From assembly GCA_900547095.1 (NCBI GenBank), contig URFG01000001.1, forward strand, positions 186,001-250,000: 64,000 bases of DNA, given 5' to 3'. Below the pieces are notes generated by a model. The model had not been told where the DNA came from. It worked only from the letters and a program-made list of their open reading frames with translations, and did no database searches. The position numbers and the translations under genes are program-made. Origin of the DNA: an uncultured Oscillospiraceae bacterium. Its GTDB lineage: Bacteria; Bacillota; Clostridia; Oscillospirales; Acutalibacteraceae. Within the stretch, counting starts at the first letter, position 1. Every line of letters starts with the position of its first letter. Below, piece by piece: positions 51,301-59,637 of this stretch.

Positions 51301-51995
51301 CACGCGTTTATAAGCGCTTTTAAAATATCAAGGCTGTGATTGTCCGATTTAAATGAAAATTCGGGGTGCCACTGCACTGCAAGCAGGAATTTTTTATCTT
51401 TCATAAATGCGGATTCAATAAGTCCGTCTTCACTTACAGCGGCGCTTTTTAGCCTGTCCGATAGTTTTTTTACCGCCTGGTGATGATAGCTGTTAACGCT
51501 TAAAGTATCGGTTTTAAGTATATCATAAAGCAAAGAGTCCTTATTTATGCTTACTTTATGCACCGCGCGGTCGTAAGGCGGTGTCATATGGTGCTCAGTT
51601 CTGCTTTTATGGAATTTATCAAGATCCTGATACAGCGTGCCGCCGAGCGCCGCATTTATAAATTGCAGACCGCGGCAGATACCGAGAACCGGCTTGTTTT
51701 CATCGATCGCGATTTTTAAAAGCGTGGTTTCAATAGTATCTCTAAGCTCGCTTGTTTCTCCGCAGAACTCCGTTTTTTCCTCGCCGTAAATTTTAGGTGA
51801 TACGTCTTGTCCGCCTGTGAATAAAAAGCCGTCGCAAAGCCCGGAGCATTTTTTGATATCCTCGCTTTCCGAATAAAGCGGAAGAATTATCGGAATTCCT
51901 CCGGCGGCGGTTATCCCCTCAAGGTATCCCGGGAGCATCCACACAGAGTCCTTTTCGCTGTCAAATAAAGGCGTTACTCCTATTATTGGTTTCAT
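51294..51995 (-). CDS. Class I glutamine amidotransferase-like hydrolase (peptidase C26, PuuD type)
   Basis: A 233-residue protein with the catalytic Cys in PVLGICRGLQFINAALGG, a preceding FLFTGGQDVSPKIYGEE, and the His-Glu pair in LAVQWHPEF. This matches gamma-glutamyl-gamma-aminobutyrate hydrolases and related gamma-glutamyl cleaving enzymes. It would free an amine or amino acid from a gamma-glutamyl conjugate in the cytoplasm. The ATG at 51995 has a GGAGGAAT site. No polyamine pathway genes are adjacent, so the physiological substrate is open. Confidence 0.9.
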   Translation of the reverse strand: MKPIIGVTPLFDSEKDSVWMLPGYLEGITAAGGIPIILPLYSESEDIKKCSGLCDGFLFTGGQDVSPKIYGEEKTEFCGETSELRDTIETTLLKIAIDENKPVLGICRGLQFINAALGGTLYQDLDKFHKSRTEHHMTPPYDRAVHKVSINKDSLLYDILKTDTLSVNSYHHQAVKKLSDRLKSAAVSEDGLIESAFMKDKKFLLAVQWHPEFSFKSDNHSLDILKALINACF

Positions 51996-52019
51996 AACTA
52001 TTCCTCCAAAATCAAAAAC

Positions 52020-52046
52020 GGCGCTTTACAAAATAAGTAAAGCGCC
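52020..52046 (-). terminator. Terminator after the M14 peptidase gene
   Basis: Hairpin ggcgctttac / gtaaagcgcc with a seven-base loop, followed on the minus strand by five T. It lies about 115 bases after the peptidase stop and just before the amidotransferase start. Confidence 0.8.
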
Positions 52047-52161
52047 TTTGCTTCAAAAAAGTATTGTTTTATTAAATTTTAAAACATTTATATGTCTTTG
52101 TCAATGGAAAAATTGATTTTGGTATGTTATAATTGATTTATACCGACAGCGGTGATTCACA

Positions 52162-53055
52162 TTACATTATTGTAAAAAGCGTGAGCATACTTCTTATTCT
52201 TTCATAAATTTCCCGCGCTTTTCCTATATCGAGCGGATTTTCGCCTAAGCCTGCCTCCACCGTAAATCCGGGGCGGCCGAATTCTTCTATAAACCAATCC
52301 TTAAACCCTCCGCCCACAGCCGTGCCCTCGGGAATATCGAGAGCATAATTTGAGGCTGTTGCCATAATCTGTGCCATTTGCTCGGAATTTCGGGGGTTTT
52401 TATTCCCGAAAGTGTAGTAGATTACCTCGCCCTGCGTGTGAAGAGCCAAAACCTGTTTAAAATTCACGGTCCTGCAAAGCGAACACAGCGCGGCGGTTTC
52501 GGGCTCGCTTTCAGGTCTTGTTCCTCCGAATTTCGTAGGTCCGGGAGATAAAATTCCGTGCCTGCGCTCGGATATTTTCACATTTTGAAAATCCGCCGCA
52601 AAATTGTGGTTTATATCTATCCCTCTGGCGTTTGCGTTCCAGTGGAGAGTATCGCCGAGAGAGGCTTTTTTCACAAATCCGGAAAATCCGCCCGCGCAGG
52701 CCGCGCCGTTTATGGATATTTCACAGCCGTCCGGGTTTACCCTCGGAATGATTATTACTCCGCAGTTTTTAAAAGCCTCGGTCACCCTTATTCCGCCGAG
52801 CGGACTGTCGGTAAAAAGCGCGCTTGCAAGCTCCGATAAAAAATACATAGTGATATTCGTCGTGATATGCTCGCTGCCGTGAAATGCGGCGGCTATTAAA
52901 GAGCAGTTTTTAAGCCTGCCTACTTTTAGGGCGAATATTTCTCTTCCCGCACAGCTTTTTGAAAGGGTTATCTTCTTTATAAAGGGATATTTTTTTATAA
53001 GAGCGTCGGTAAGCTTTAAAAGTTCGGTATAAGAATAATTTATATTTTCAACCAT
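52162..53055 (-). CDS. M14 family zinc carboxypeptidase
   Basis: A 297-residue single-domain metallopeptidase without signal peptide. Zinc ligands are in FHGSEHITT (H-x-x-E type), a later histidine in LALHTQGEV, and the catalytic Glu in FTVEAGLGENPL. VNPDGCEISING and NARGIDINHNF are the usual substrate loop elements. Intracellular members of this group trim muropeptides (gamma-D-glutamyl-diamino acid bonds), which would suit wall recycling; this is family-based. It is monocistronic and divergent from the NUDIX gene. Confidence 0.92.
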   Translation of the reverse strand: MVENINYSYTELLKLTDALIKKYPFIKKITLSKSCAGREIFALKVGRLKNCSLIAAAFHGSEHITTNITMYFLSELASALFTDSPLGGIRVTEAFKNCGVIIIPRVNPDGCEISINGAACAGGFSGFVKKASLGDTLHWNANARGIDINHNFAADFQNVKISERRHGILSPGPTKFGGTRPESEPETAALCSLCRTVNFKQVLALHTQGEVIYYTFGNKNPRNSEQMAQIMATASNYALDIPEGTAVGGGFKDWFIEEFGRPGFTVEAGLGENPLDIGKAREIYERIRSMLTLFTIM

Positions 53056-53106
53056 TTTTGACCTCTTTGCGGTTTTTTAAAAATATATGAAAGGAAATCC
53101 TAAAAA

Positions 53107-53655
53107 ATGAATGTGCGAGAAAAACAGCTGAAAAAAGAATATGTTTTTAAAGGCAAAATTATAAATGTGAGAAAAGATCTGGCCCTGCTTCCAAACGGCA
53201 AACAGGCTGTAAGAGAAGTGGTCGAGCATAACGGAGGCGTGTGCGTCGCGGCGCTTGACAGCGAGGGCTGTGTTTACACCGTTTCGCAGTTTCGCTATCC
53301 TTACGGCGAGGAGATAACGGAAATTCCCGCCGGTAAAAGAGAAAGCTTAAATGAGGATCCTCTCGAATGCGGAAAGCGGGAATTAAGAGAAGAAACGGGG
53401 CTTACGGCCGATAATTTCATCTTCTTAGGCAAGCTTTATCCCACTCCGGGATATTGCGGCGAGATAATCTGGATGTATGCCGCAACCTCTCTTCATAAGG
53501 GCGAAACCGATTTTGATGACGACGAATTTTTAAACATTAAAAAAATAAAGCTTGAAGATCTCGCCGATATGATACTTTCGGGCGAAATTACCGACGCGAA
53601 AACTCAAGCGGCGATCTTAAAGCTTAAAATTTTAAAAGACAACGGTAAAATATGA
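53107..53655 (+). CDS. NUDIX hydrolase, ADP-ribose pyrophosphatase type
   Basis: A 182-residue NUDIX protein. The Nudix box reads GKRESLNEDPLECGKRELREE (first 21-residue box split by its start) with TGL following, at about 78-101, and keeps the REx2EE metal-binding core. The N-terminal segment KGKIINVRKDLALLPNGK fits ADP-ribose pyrophosphatases (NudF/YqkG type). It would split ADP-ribose to AMP and ribose 5-phosphate. It is monocistronic with a terminator after it. The exact nucleotide substrate is family-based. Confidence 0.9.
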   Translation: MNVREKQLKKEYVFKGKIINVRKDLALLPNGKQAVREVVEHNGGVCVAALDSEGCVYTVSQFRYPYGEEITEIPAGKRESLNEDPLECGKRELREETGLTADNFIFLGKLYPTPGYCGEIIWMYAATSLHKGETDFDDDEFLNIKKIKLEDLADMILSGEITDAKTQAAILKLKILKDNGKI

Positions 53656-53671
53656 TTTGGATTTAAAAAAA

Positions 53672-53697
53672 CTGCCTTCCGATTTTGAAGAAGGCAG
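53672..53697. terminator. Terminator between NUDIX and thiN
   Basis: Hairpin ctgccttc / gaaggcag with a ten-base loop, between convergent genes. Confidence 0.7.
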
Positions 53698-53703
53698 GAA
53701 AAT

Positions 53704-54321
53704 CTAACATTTAGTAAGAATTAAAAGAAGTCCTTTTTTTAAAGATATTTCGGCGGTTTCGTCTTTAAAGGCGTTGCTTACGCCTAAGGGAAAAAACGGA
53801 TCAAGACAGGCGTTTTGCAAATTATATTCAAATCCGCAAAGGTTTAAACCGCCGCACTTTTCAAGCGCAAAAACAGAAACGGTCTTTTTAGGCTCCGGGT
53901 TTTTAAAATATAGGCTTTGCCCCGATCGCAAAACGGTGAAATCAAAATCGTTTCCGAAAAACACGGTCTTTATTCCTTTTTTGCAGGCGGCGGCGCAAAG
54001 TGAAATATTTGCGATTGTAAGGTCAAGTCTGCCGCCCACAGCGCCGTAAACATAAATTTCTTTTGCGTTAAGCGAAATCGCTTTGTTTATCGCAAATCCA
54101 AGGTCGGTATCGTCTTTCCTGACGGGAAGTACCGTTATATTAGAAGCTTCGGGAACATATCCGAGCGAATCGAAATCCCCGATTATCATATCAGGCTCGA
54201 TATCAAACGACCTGCAGACTTCATATCCTTTATCGCAGGCGATAACAAAATCCGATTTTAACCTTGAAAAGCGCAGTTTATCAGGCATCATAGCGCCGAA
54301 AATTATAAATCTTTTATTCAC
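53704..54321 (-). CDS. thiN: Thiamine pyrophosphokinase
   Basis: A 205-residue TPK. The N-terminal catalytic domain shows VIACDKGYEVCRSFDIEPDM near 27-46, then IGDFDSLG and RKDDTDLGFAINKA (metal-binding Asp residues), and AVGGRLDLTIANI. The C-terminal half is the thiamine-binding beta domain. It adds pyrophosphate to thiamine to make TPP. The start is a GTG at 54321, which overlaps the thiT stop by eight bases. With thiT under the TPP riboswitch, this is a salvage unit: import, then activation. Confidence 0.93.
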   Translation of the reverse strand: MNKRFIIFGAMMPDKLRFSRLKSDFVIACDKGYEVCRSFDIEPDMIIGDFDSLGYVPEASNITVLPVRKDDTDLGFAINKAISLNAKEIYVYGAVGGRLDLTIANISLCAAACKKGIKTVFFGNDFDFTVLRSGQSLYFKNPEPKKTVSVFALEKCGGLNLCGFEYNLQNACLDPFFPLGVSNAFKDETAEISLKKGLLLILTKC

Positions 54322-54904
54322 CTAAGAAAAACCTCTTGATTGCCGCAGATTTAACAAATGGGACAGACGCGGCGGCGGTGAGTATGGTTTCGGGCAGCAT
54401 ATAAATTCCGTTATAGCAGACAGAATAAAGCACGGGGCGGTTTACAAAAGTATCTCCGAAAAGCTTGAACTGCTCAAAGTTTGCAAATATAACGACTCCC
54501 GAAATAAAGTGCATAACAAATCTCAAAGCGCAGGCTAAAATTATTCCCAGAATAACTCCCAAAGCTCCCTTTTTGCGGAAAATTCCTGCGATAAACAGCG
54601 AGCCGTAAGCCAAAATATAGTCAAACATTATGCAGCCGAAAAGCATAACAGGCGATAATCCCCAGCCGAACGGATTGCCGAGGAAAAGCTGAATTGCGCC
54701 GTATAAAAAGCAGGGCAAAATCGCGAAAAGCGGACCGTACATCACCGATATCATACAAACGGGCAGCATAGAAAGCAAAGTGACAGAGCCGCCGAGGGGC
54801 ATATCTACTACTTTGATAAGGCTGAGTACTGTTGAGAGTGCCACAAGCACCGCGGCTGTGCAGATCTTATACACAGGTTTTTTCTTTACATTTTCCATAT
54901 TCAT
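54314..54904 (-). CDS. thiT: Thiamine transporter ThiT (ECF S component)
   Basis: A 196-residue membrane protein with six hydrophobic segments. VDMPLGGSVTLLSMLPV, PLFAILPCFLYGAIQLFLG and the tail with ALRFVMHFISGVVIF, which includes the Trp/His-rich thiamine site region of ThiT, are typical. It binds thiamine with high affinity and works with a shared ECF module elsewhere. The TPP riboswitch just upstream confirms the substrate group. The ATG at 54904 follows a GGATGA site. It is first in the thiT-thiN operon. Confidence 0.93.
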   Translation of the reverse strand: MNMENVKKKPVYKICTAAVLVALSTVLSLIKVVDMPLGGSVTLLSMLPVCMISVMYGPLFAILPCFLYGAIQLFLGNPFGWGLSPVMLFGCIMFDYILAYGSLFIAGIFRKKGALGVILGIILACALRFVMHFISGVVIFANFEQFKLFGDTFVNRPVLYSVCYNGIYMLPETILTAAASVPFVKSAAIKRFFLGE

Positions 54905-54916
54905 TCATCCTTTCAA

Positions 54917-54944
54917 ATAAAAAACCGCAGGCGACAACCTGCGG
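54917..54944 (-). terminator. Riboswitch-controlled terminator
   Basis: Hairpin ccgcagg / cctgcgg followed on the minus strand by a T run, placed between the TPP aptamer and the thiT start. Confidence 0.85.
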
Positions 54945-54962
54945 CGAAAAAAGCTATCATTT

Positions 54963-55043
54963 TTCCTACGGCGGCATTATCCGCATCAGGTTATCGGTCG
55001 AAGCAGTCGGCTTCCTCTCAGCCCGAGTCAATCGAGCTCCCGC
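54963..55043 (-). promoter_or_regulatory. TPP (THI element) riboswitch
   Basis: On the minus strand the conserved parts appear in order: GGGAGC, CTGAGA, ACCTGAT, GGATAATGCC and CGTAGGAA. A promoter lies upstream (TTGACA 55082-55077, 16 bases, TATAAT 55060-55055). With TPP bound the downstream terminator at 54944-54917 should form and shut off thiT-thiN. Confidence 0.96.
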
Positions 55044-55082
55044 GTTTTTCTTTTATTATACATCATCTGTTGCTTTTGTCAA

Positions 55083-55401
55083 GAGCGTTCACTCCGAAAA
55101 CGTCTAAAATTGCGGAAGAATATTTTTACCCTTAAAATTCGCACTCTCGGCTATTCTCAGTAACAAATAGCCTAAAAACAGGAAAAAAGGGTAAATCTCA
55201 CACTTAAAAAAACAAGCGGATCGGAAATTTTTAAAGCTTTTTCGGAAAATACGAAGCTTAATCCGAATATAATGTTAGCGGTAGACAATATAATCAGACA
55301 AATTTTCCGCTATGAGAAGCGTTGTATCCTGATTGTAATATCTTATCACCGCAAGTATTATACATAAAATTTTTTCTCTTGCAATAAATTTAAAAAAATA
55401 C
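55083..55401. other. Intergenic stretch without recognised feature
   Basis: About 320 AT-rich bases between the divergent TPP riboswitch promoter and the tryptophan T-box promoter. I see no open reading frame with a ribosome site and no known RNA. A loose inverted repeat (ggaaatttttaaagc with gctttttcggaaaat, about 55219-55254) is present. Confidence 0.5.
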
Positions 55402-55430
55402 TTGACAAAAAATTTAAAGTGTGTTAATAT
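55402..55430 (+). promoter_or_regulatory. Promoter of the trpXYZ operon
   Basis: TTGACA (55402-55407) and TAATAT (55425-55430) with 17-base spacing, directly before the T-box leader. Confidence 0.85.
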
Positions 55431-55436
55431 ACTTGC

Positions 55437-55713
55437 AACAAATGAAAAACCTATGATTAAGAGTAAGTAATCAGAGATTTCAGGCTTTTAAGAGAGCCGT
55501 CGGCGGTGGAATGGCGGTAAGCAGAGCTTTGATGAATGGGCTTATGAGGGCGGCCGAAAGCAGTTTTTGTGAGTAGCAGCCGACGGGTAACACCCGTTAC
55601 AGTGTTTTCCGTATGATTGTACGGTGAAGAGCGGATGATTTCATCAATTTGGGTGGTACCGCAGGATTTTTGATTTTTAAAGTCTTGTCCCTTTTACGGG
55701 ATAGGACTTTTTA
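55437..55713 (+). promoter_or_regulatory. T-box leader, tryptophan specific
   Basis: A T-box with the AGTAA element near 55463, the stem I apical elements (ggtggaatggcgg) and a specifier loop gatGAATGGg. In it TGG (55537-55539) is the Trp codon, preceded by GAA and followed by a purine as in known leaders. The T-box sequence GGGTGGTACCGCAGG is at 55651-55665, and a terminator (aagtcttgtccc / gggataggactt plus T run, 55679-55713) ends it. It fits regulation of tryptophan uptake by uncharged tRNA-Trp. Confidence 0.9.
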
Positions 55714-55739
55714 TTTTTTATATCAGAGGGGTAATAAAG

Positions 55740-55769
55740 ATGAATAAACGATGGCGAATCTTAAATTAA
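55740..55769 (+). CDS. Possible nine-residue peptide ORF between T-box and trpX
   Basis: A GAGGGG site at 55726-55731 lies eight bases before an ATG that reads MNKRWRILN and stops. It lies after the T-box terminator and 43 bases before trpX. It contains one Trp codon. It may be a leader peptide or merely chance; the good ribosome site is the only support. Confidence 0.3.
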   Translation: MNKRWRILN

Positions 55770-55812
55770 AACTTTAAAAAATCACAAAAATTATTTTAAG
55801 GAGAAATTAAAA

Positions 55813-56796
55813 ATGAAAAAAATATTTGCTTTGGTTTTATCACTCGTTCTTTGCCTTTCTTTTGCAGGCTGTAACAAATCCGATAAGAAGTCGGAAAAAG
55901 AAAGCTATAAAATAGGTATTATTCAGTATATGAGCCATCCGTCGCTCGATAACTGCTATAAAGGAATAATCGAGGCTTTGGATGAATCGGGTATTAAATA
56001 TGATGTTGATTATCAGACAGGTTCAAGCAACTCCGCCGATTCGGACTGCGTAAGTTTTGCGAAAAATATGGTATCTTCAAAATGCGATTTGATTTTTGCA
56101 ATAGCCACTCCTGCCGCTAAAGCCGCATTTGCCGCTACCGATGATACCGATATCCCCGTTATCTTCTGCGCGGTTAACGATCCTGTTGCAAGCGAGCTTG
56201 TTGAGAGTATGGAAGAGCCCGATGAAGACTGCACCGGCACAAGCGATGTATTGGATCTTGAGGCGCAGGTCGAATTAATTCAGTCGATGCAGCCCGAGGC
56301 TAAGAAAATCGGTATTTTATACACCTCTTCCGAAGATAACTCCATATCAAACCTTAAAAAATTCAAGGCTATCTGCGATAAAAAAGGTCTTACGGTAGTC
56401 GATAAGGCAGTTCAGGGGGCGTCTGATGTTCCGGCTGCGGCAGAGGATCTTGCAAGCAAGGTTGACTGCATTAACAACTTTACGGATAACAATGTCGTAA
56501 ATAACCTCTCGGTCGTTTTATCAGCGGCTGAAAAGAACAACATCCCGGTTTACGGCTCCGAAGAAGAGCAGGTTAAAAACGGCTGCCTTGCCTCAATGTC
56601 CATCGATTATAAGGCACTCGGCAAGGTAACGGGTCAGATGGCGGTAGATGTTCTTAACGGAAAAGACGCTTCTGAAATGGCTGTAAGAACAATAAGCGAA
56701 GCTACTCCTCTTATTAATACCGATGTTGTTTCGAAATTAGGTCTTACAATTCCCGAGAAGTATTCTCAGGCCGCCACAGTTACAACAAACAAGTAA
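55813..56796 (+). CDS. trpX: Tryptophan ABC transporter substrate-binding lipoprotein
   Basis: A 327-residue lipoprotein with signal peptide ending SFAGC (lipidated Cys20). The mature part is the ABC_sub_bind (PF04392) type, with IGIIQYMSHPSLD at the start, DLIFAIATPAAKAA, IPVIFCAVNDPVASELV, and IPVYGSEEEQV. It captures the substrate outside the cell. The T-box with UGG specifier and the order binding protein, permease, ATPase match TrpXYZ, predicted as tryptophan transporters from T-box studies. The ATG has an AAGGAG site. Confidence 0.9.
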   Translation: MKKIFALVLSLVLCLSFAGCNKSDKKSEKESYKIGIIQYMSHPSLDNCYKGIIEALDESGIKYDVDYQTGSSNSADSDCVSFAKNMVSSKCDLIFAIATPAAKAAFAATDDTDIPVIFCAVNDPVASELVESMEEPDEDCTGTSDVLDLEAQVELIQSMQPEAKKIGILYTSSEDNSISNLKKFKAICDKKGLTVVDKAVQGASDVPAAAEDLASKVDCINNFTDNNVVNNLSVVLSAAEKNNIPVYGSEEEQVKNGCLASMSIDYKALGKVTGQMAVDVLNGKDASEMAVRTISEATPLINTDVVSKLGLTIPEKYSQAATVTTNK

Positions 56797-56809
56797 AAGG
56801 ATAGATTTT

Positions 56810-57757
56810 ATGTTTGATTTTTTAAGTACTTTTGAGGTCTTCCTCGAAACCGGCCTTGTATTTTCCCTTATCGCAATGGGCTATTATGTTTCTTATTCGG
56901 TCCTCGATTTTCCCGATCTTACTGTTGAGGGAACATTCGTAACAGGCGCTGTCACATTCAGCCTTTTTGCGGTAAAAGGGTATAATGTATGGTTAGGTCT
57001 TATCTGCGCGTTTATCGCGGGAGCGTTTTTCGGAAGCATTACGGGGTTCTTGAATGTCAGACTTAAAATAAGACCGCTGCTCAGCGGAATTCTCGTATCC
57101 ACTGCGCTTTTATCAATAAATATTATTGCCACCACCGGCGGAATGTACGGTGATTTCGCAGGCAGGGATTCAAGCACCTCTATCTCTTTCGGAAGAAGAG
57201 TCAAAACTCTGCACGACGCCTTTTTCGGCGACGCCATTCCCCCGAAAATCGAAAATATACCCATTAGGGATCTTGTGATATTCTTAGTTGTCGCCGTGGT
57301 TTTAAAGCTCGCGCTTGACTTTTATTTCAAGAGTAAAAACGGACTTCTGCTTAGAGCCGCGGGAAACAACGAAAGCTTTGTTAAAATGCTCGGAGTCGAT
57401 CCCGGAAACAGCAGAATAACCGGTCTTGCTATAGGAAACGGCTATGCTGCCGTTGCAGGCGCGCTTTACACGCATATAAGCGCGGGATCAAACCAGAGTA
57501 TGGGCATAGGCACTATCGTTATCGGTCTTGCTTCGCTGATCATCGGGCTTTCGATATTTAAAAATGTGCGCTTTTTAAAGCCTACCACAAAGGTTATAAT
57601 AGGAGCCGTTCTTTATCAGGCTTGCCTCACTCTCGCTCAAAAACTCGGAATTCCGAGCAGTTATAACAAGCTTATAATGTCCGTTATATTCACTTTAGCG
57701 CTTATTCTCGGAAACAAGCTTAATATTAAGGGAGGCAATGAAAATGTTAGAGCTTAA
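56810..57757 (+). CDS. trpY: Tryptophan ABC transporter permease
   Basis: A 315-residue membrane protein with about eight hydrophobic segments, of the branched-chain amino-acid permease-like (BPD_transp_2) family. GYYVSYSVLDFPDLTVEGTF is the typical start, and GVDPGNSRITGLAIGNG in the cytoplasmic loop is the coupling region to the ATPase. It forms the membrane channel for TrpX-delivered substrate. It lies 13 bases after trpX and overlaps trpZ by 14 bases. Confidence 0.9.
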   Translation: MFDFLSTFEVFLETGLVFSLIAMGYYVSYSVLDFPDLTVEGTFVTGAVTFSLFAVKGYNVWLGLICAFIAGAFFGSITGFLNVRLKIRPLLSGILVSTALLSINIIATTGGMYGDFAGRDSSTSISFGRRVKTLHDAFFGDAIPPKIENIPIRDLVIFLVVAVVLKLALDFYFKSKNGLLLRAAGNNESFVKMLGVDPGNSRITGLAIGNGYAAVAGALYTHISAGSNQSMGIGTIVIGLASLIIGLSIFKNVRFLKPTTKVIIGAVLYQACLTLAQKLGIPSSYNKLIMSVIFTLALILGNKLNIKGGNENVRA

Positions 57758-58517
57758 TAATATTTTTGTTTCCTTTAATAAGGGAACTGTTGACGAAATG
57801 CCGCTTTTTGAAGATTTTAATTTTTCGGTTGAAAAAGGCGAATTTGTGTCTGTTGTCGGTTCTAACGGATCGGGTAAAACGACACTTTTAAATCTTATCT
57901 GCGGCTCGCTTATGCCGGATTCGGGCAGTGTGTCGCTTATGGATAAAAATATAACCTCTCTTCCCGAATATAAAAGGGCGAAAATGATAGGCAGAGTTTT
58001 TCAGGACCCGAAAATGGGCACCTGCTCAAACCTTACCGTGCTTGAAAATTTCGCTCTTGCCGATAATAAGAATAAGCCCTTTTCTTTAACGGGCGCTATT
58101 TCAAAAAAGAGAATCGATTATTACAGATCTCTTCTTTCACAGTGCAATATGGGCCTTGAAGACAGGTTAAACTCCAAAGTGGGGCTTTTATCGGGCGGTC
58201 AGAGGCAGGCTATAGCGCTTATTATCGCTTGTATGACAAAAGTTGAGCTTTTAATTTTAGACGAGCATACGGCGGCTCTCGATCCCAAATCCTCCGAGAG
58301 GATAATGGAGCTTACAGACGAAATGATCAAAAAGCATTCTATGACAGCCGTTATGGTAACGCATAACCTCCGCCATGCCGTGAGTTACGGCAGCCGCCTT
58401 ATTATGATGGATAAGGGCAATATCGTGCTTGATAAAGCGGGCGAAGAGAAAAAAGCGGTTAAAATAGAAGATATACTTGATGTTTTCAATAAAATAAGCA
58501 TTGAATGCGGAAATTAA
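57744..58517 (+). CDS. trpZ: Tryptophan ABC transporter ATP-binding protein
   Basis: A 257-residue ABC ATPase. Walker A is VVGSNGSGKTTLL, Q-loop FQDPKMGTC, signature LLSGGQRQAIAL (LSGGQ), Walker B ELLILDEHTAAL and the switch His in VTHNLRHA. All are intact. It powers the TrpXY transporter. I prefer the ATG at 57744, eight bases after GGAGG, to the one at 57738, which is only two bases away. A strong terminator follows, closing the operon. Confidence 0.92.
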   Translation: MLELNNIFVSFNKGTVDEMPLFEDFNFSVEKGEFVSVVGSNGSGKTTLLNLICGSLMPDSGSVSLMDKNITSLPEYKRAKMIGRVFQDPKMGTCSNLTVLENFALADNKNKPFSLTGAISKKRIDYYRSLLSQCNMGLEDRLNSKVGLLSGGQRQAIALIIACMTKVELLILDEHTAALDPKSSERIMELTDEMIKKHSMTAVMVTHNLRHAVSYGSRLIMMDKGNIVLDKAGEEKKAVKIEDILDVFNKISIECGN

Positions 58518-58524
58518 AAAATAA

Positions 58525-58560
58525 TATCCCGTATAAAGGTTTAAACCTTTATACGGGATA
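58525..58560. terminator. Bidirectional terminator after trpZ
   Basis: Perfect 18-base inverted repeat (tatcccgtataaaggttt and its complement) between convergent genes. Confidence 0.92.
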
Positions 58561-58568
58561 ATTTGTTT

Positions 58569-59222
58569 TTATAAGGCTTTTAAAAATCCTTCGAGTCTTG
58601 AAGCTATTTTTGCGTTTCCGAATTTGTTCGGGTGAAGACCGTCAGGCATAAAGTGCTCTTTCATAGTTTCAATATTCGGCTGAATTCCGCTTACTCTGAA
58701 AAGATCAAGCACGGGAACCGAATAGTTTTTGCAGATCTCGATTATCGCGTCAACATAATCTTCAAGGTCAAAATCAATTCTTATATTTCTCTCATTGAAA
58801 ATTCTGCCTGTTTCCTCAAGCCTGTGGGTAGGCGTCATAAAGACGATTGCAGCTTCGGGATATTTATTCATAAGCTTCTTAATAAGCACATTTACAGCTC
58901 CGCAGAAAGTTTCTGCTGTTTCATCGTCTAACTTGCCGAAAGGAGCGTCGCCGTGGCCGTAATCGTTTGTTCCTCCGAAAACCACGATTATATCGGCTTC
59001 ATCATCCATTTTATCCGCTCTTGTGCAGAAATTTCCGACCTCTTCGCGGTCATCAGGGATATGCTGGATCGCAATTCTCGTTCCGCCTATTCCATAGCCC
59101 TTGCAGACAGCGCCCGTATTTTTTTCAAGCTGTTTCCAATACACATCGTTAATATCCGATACTCCGCAGCCTTCTGTGATACTGTCGCCTAAAAAAAGAA
59201 TTTTTTTGCCCTTTAATTCCAT
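58569..59222 (-). CDS. SGNH/GDSL-type esterase
   Basis: A 217-residue SGNH hydrolase without signal peptide. Block I ILFLGDSITEGCG (catalytic Ser), block II with GIGGTR, block III FGGTNDYGHG and block V PDGLHPN (Asp and His) are all present. It differs clearly from the SGNH protein at 42029. Intracellular members deacylate sugars or lipids; the substrate here is unknown. The ATG has a GGAGG site and the gene stands alone. Confidence 0.9.
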   Translation of the reverse strand: MELKGKKILFLGDSITEGCGVSDINDVYWKQLEKNTGAVCKGYGIGGTRIAIQHIPDDREEVGNFCTRADKMDDEADIIVVFGGTNDYGHGDAPFGKLDDETAETFCGAVNVLIKKLMNKYPEAAIVFMTPTHRLEETGRIFNERNIRIDFDLEDYVDAIIEICKNYSVPVLDLFRVSGIQPNIETMKEHFMPDGLHPNKFGNAKIASRLEGFLKAL

Positions 59223-59370
59223 AATAATTTCCTCCGATTAAATGGTCTAAAGGTATTATATAATAAAGTATTTCAAATTGCAAGAGGAAATTAAACAAAT
59301 ATCTTTTATTCTTAAATTTTTATATTTTTAAGGATTTACTTATAAATATTTGAAAATTAATAATACAAAG

Positions 59371-59408
59371 CAAAAATCCTACCACATAATGTGATAGGAT
59401 TTTTGCTT
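59371..59408 (-). terminator. Terminator of the tRNA-Met/tRNA-Glu unit
   Basis: Hairpin aaaaatcctaccacat / atgtgataggattttt. Almost the same sequence follows tRNA-Arg(ACG) at 28587-28632. Confidence 0.85.
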
Positions 59409-59484
59409 TGGTGACCCGGACGAGATTCGAACTCGTGTTACCGCCGTGAAAGGGCGGTGTCTTAGGCCTCTTGACCACCGGGCC
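59409..59484 (-). tRNA. tRNA-Glu (anticodon TTC)
   Basis: On the minus strand: acceptor ggcccgg/ccgggtc, anticodon loop CTTTCAC (anticodon TTC) between ccgcc and ggcgg, T loop TTCGAAT, discriminator A and encoded CCA; 76 bases. Confidence 0.96.
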
Positions 59485-59490
59485 GGAAAA

Positions 59491-59567
59491 TGGTGGCTGT
59501 AATTGGATTTGAACCAATGACACTGCGGGTATGAACCGCATGCTCTAGCCAACTGAGCTATACAGCC
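59491..59567 (-). tRNA. tRNA-Met (anticodon CAT), elongator type
   Basis: On the minus strand: acceptor ggctgta/tacagcc, D arm gctc/gagc, anticodon loop TTCATAC between tgcgg and ccgca, T arm attgg/ccaat, discriminator A and encoded CCA; 77 bases. The paired first base argues against an initiator. A lysidine-modified tRNA-Ile2 is the other possibility for CAT but the arms match tRNA-Met. Confidence 0.93.
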
Positions 59568-59637
59568 ATATAGTCGCGACTAAATCATTATACGAATTTT
59601 ATCGTGATTTGTCAAGTATTTTTTAAAAAATAAAAAA

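Noticed and set aside
59320..59541. Minus-strand open frame over the tRNA-Glu/tRNA-Met region
   Set aside because: It is made of tRNA sequence; such frames are common false calls at tRNA genes.
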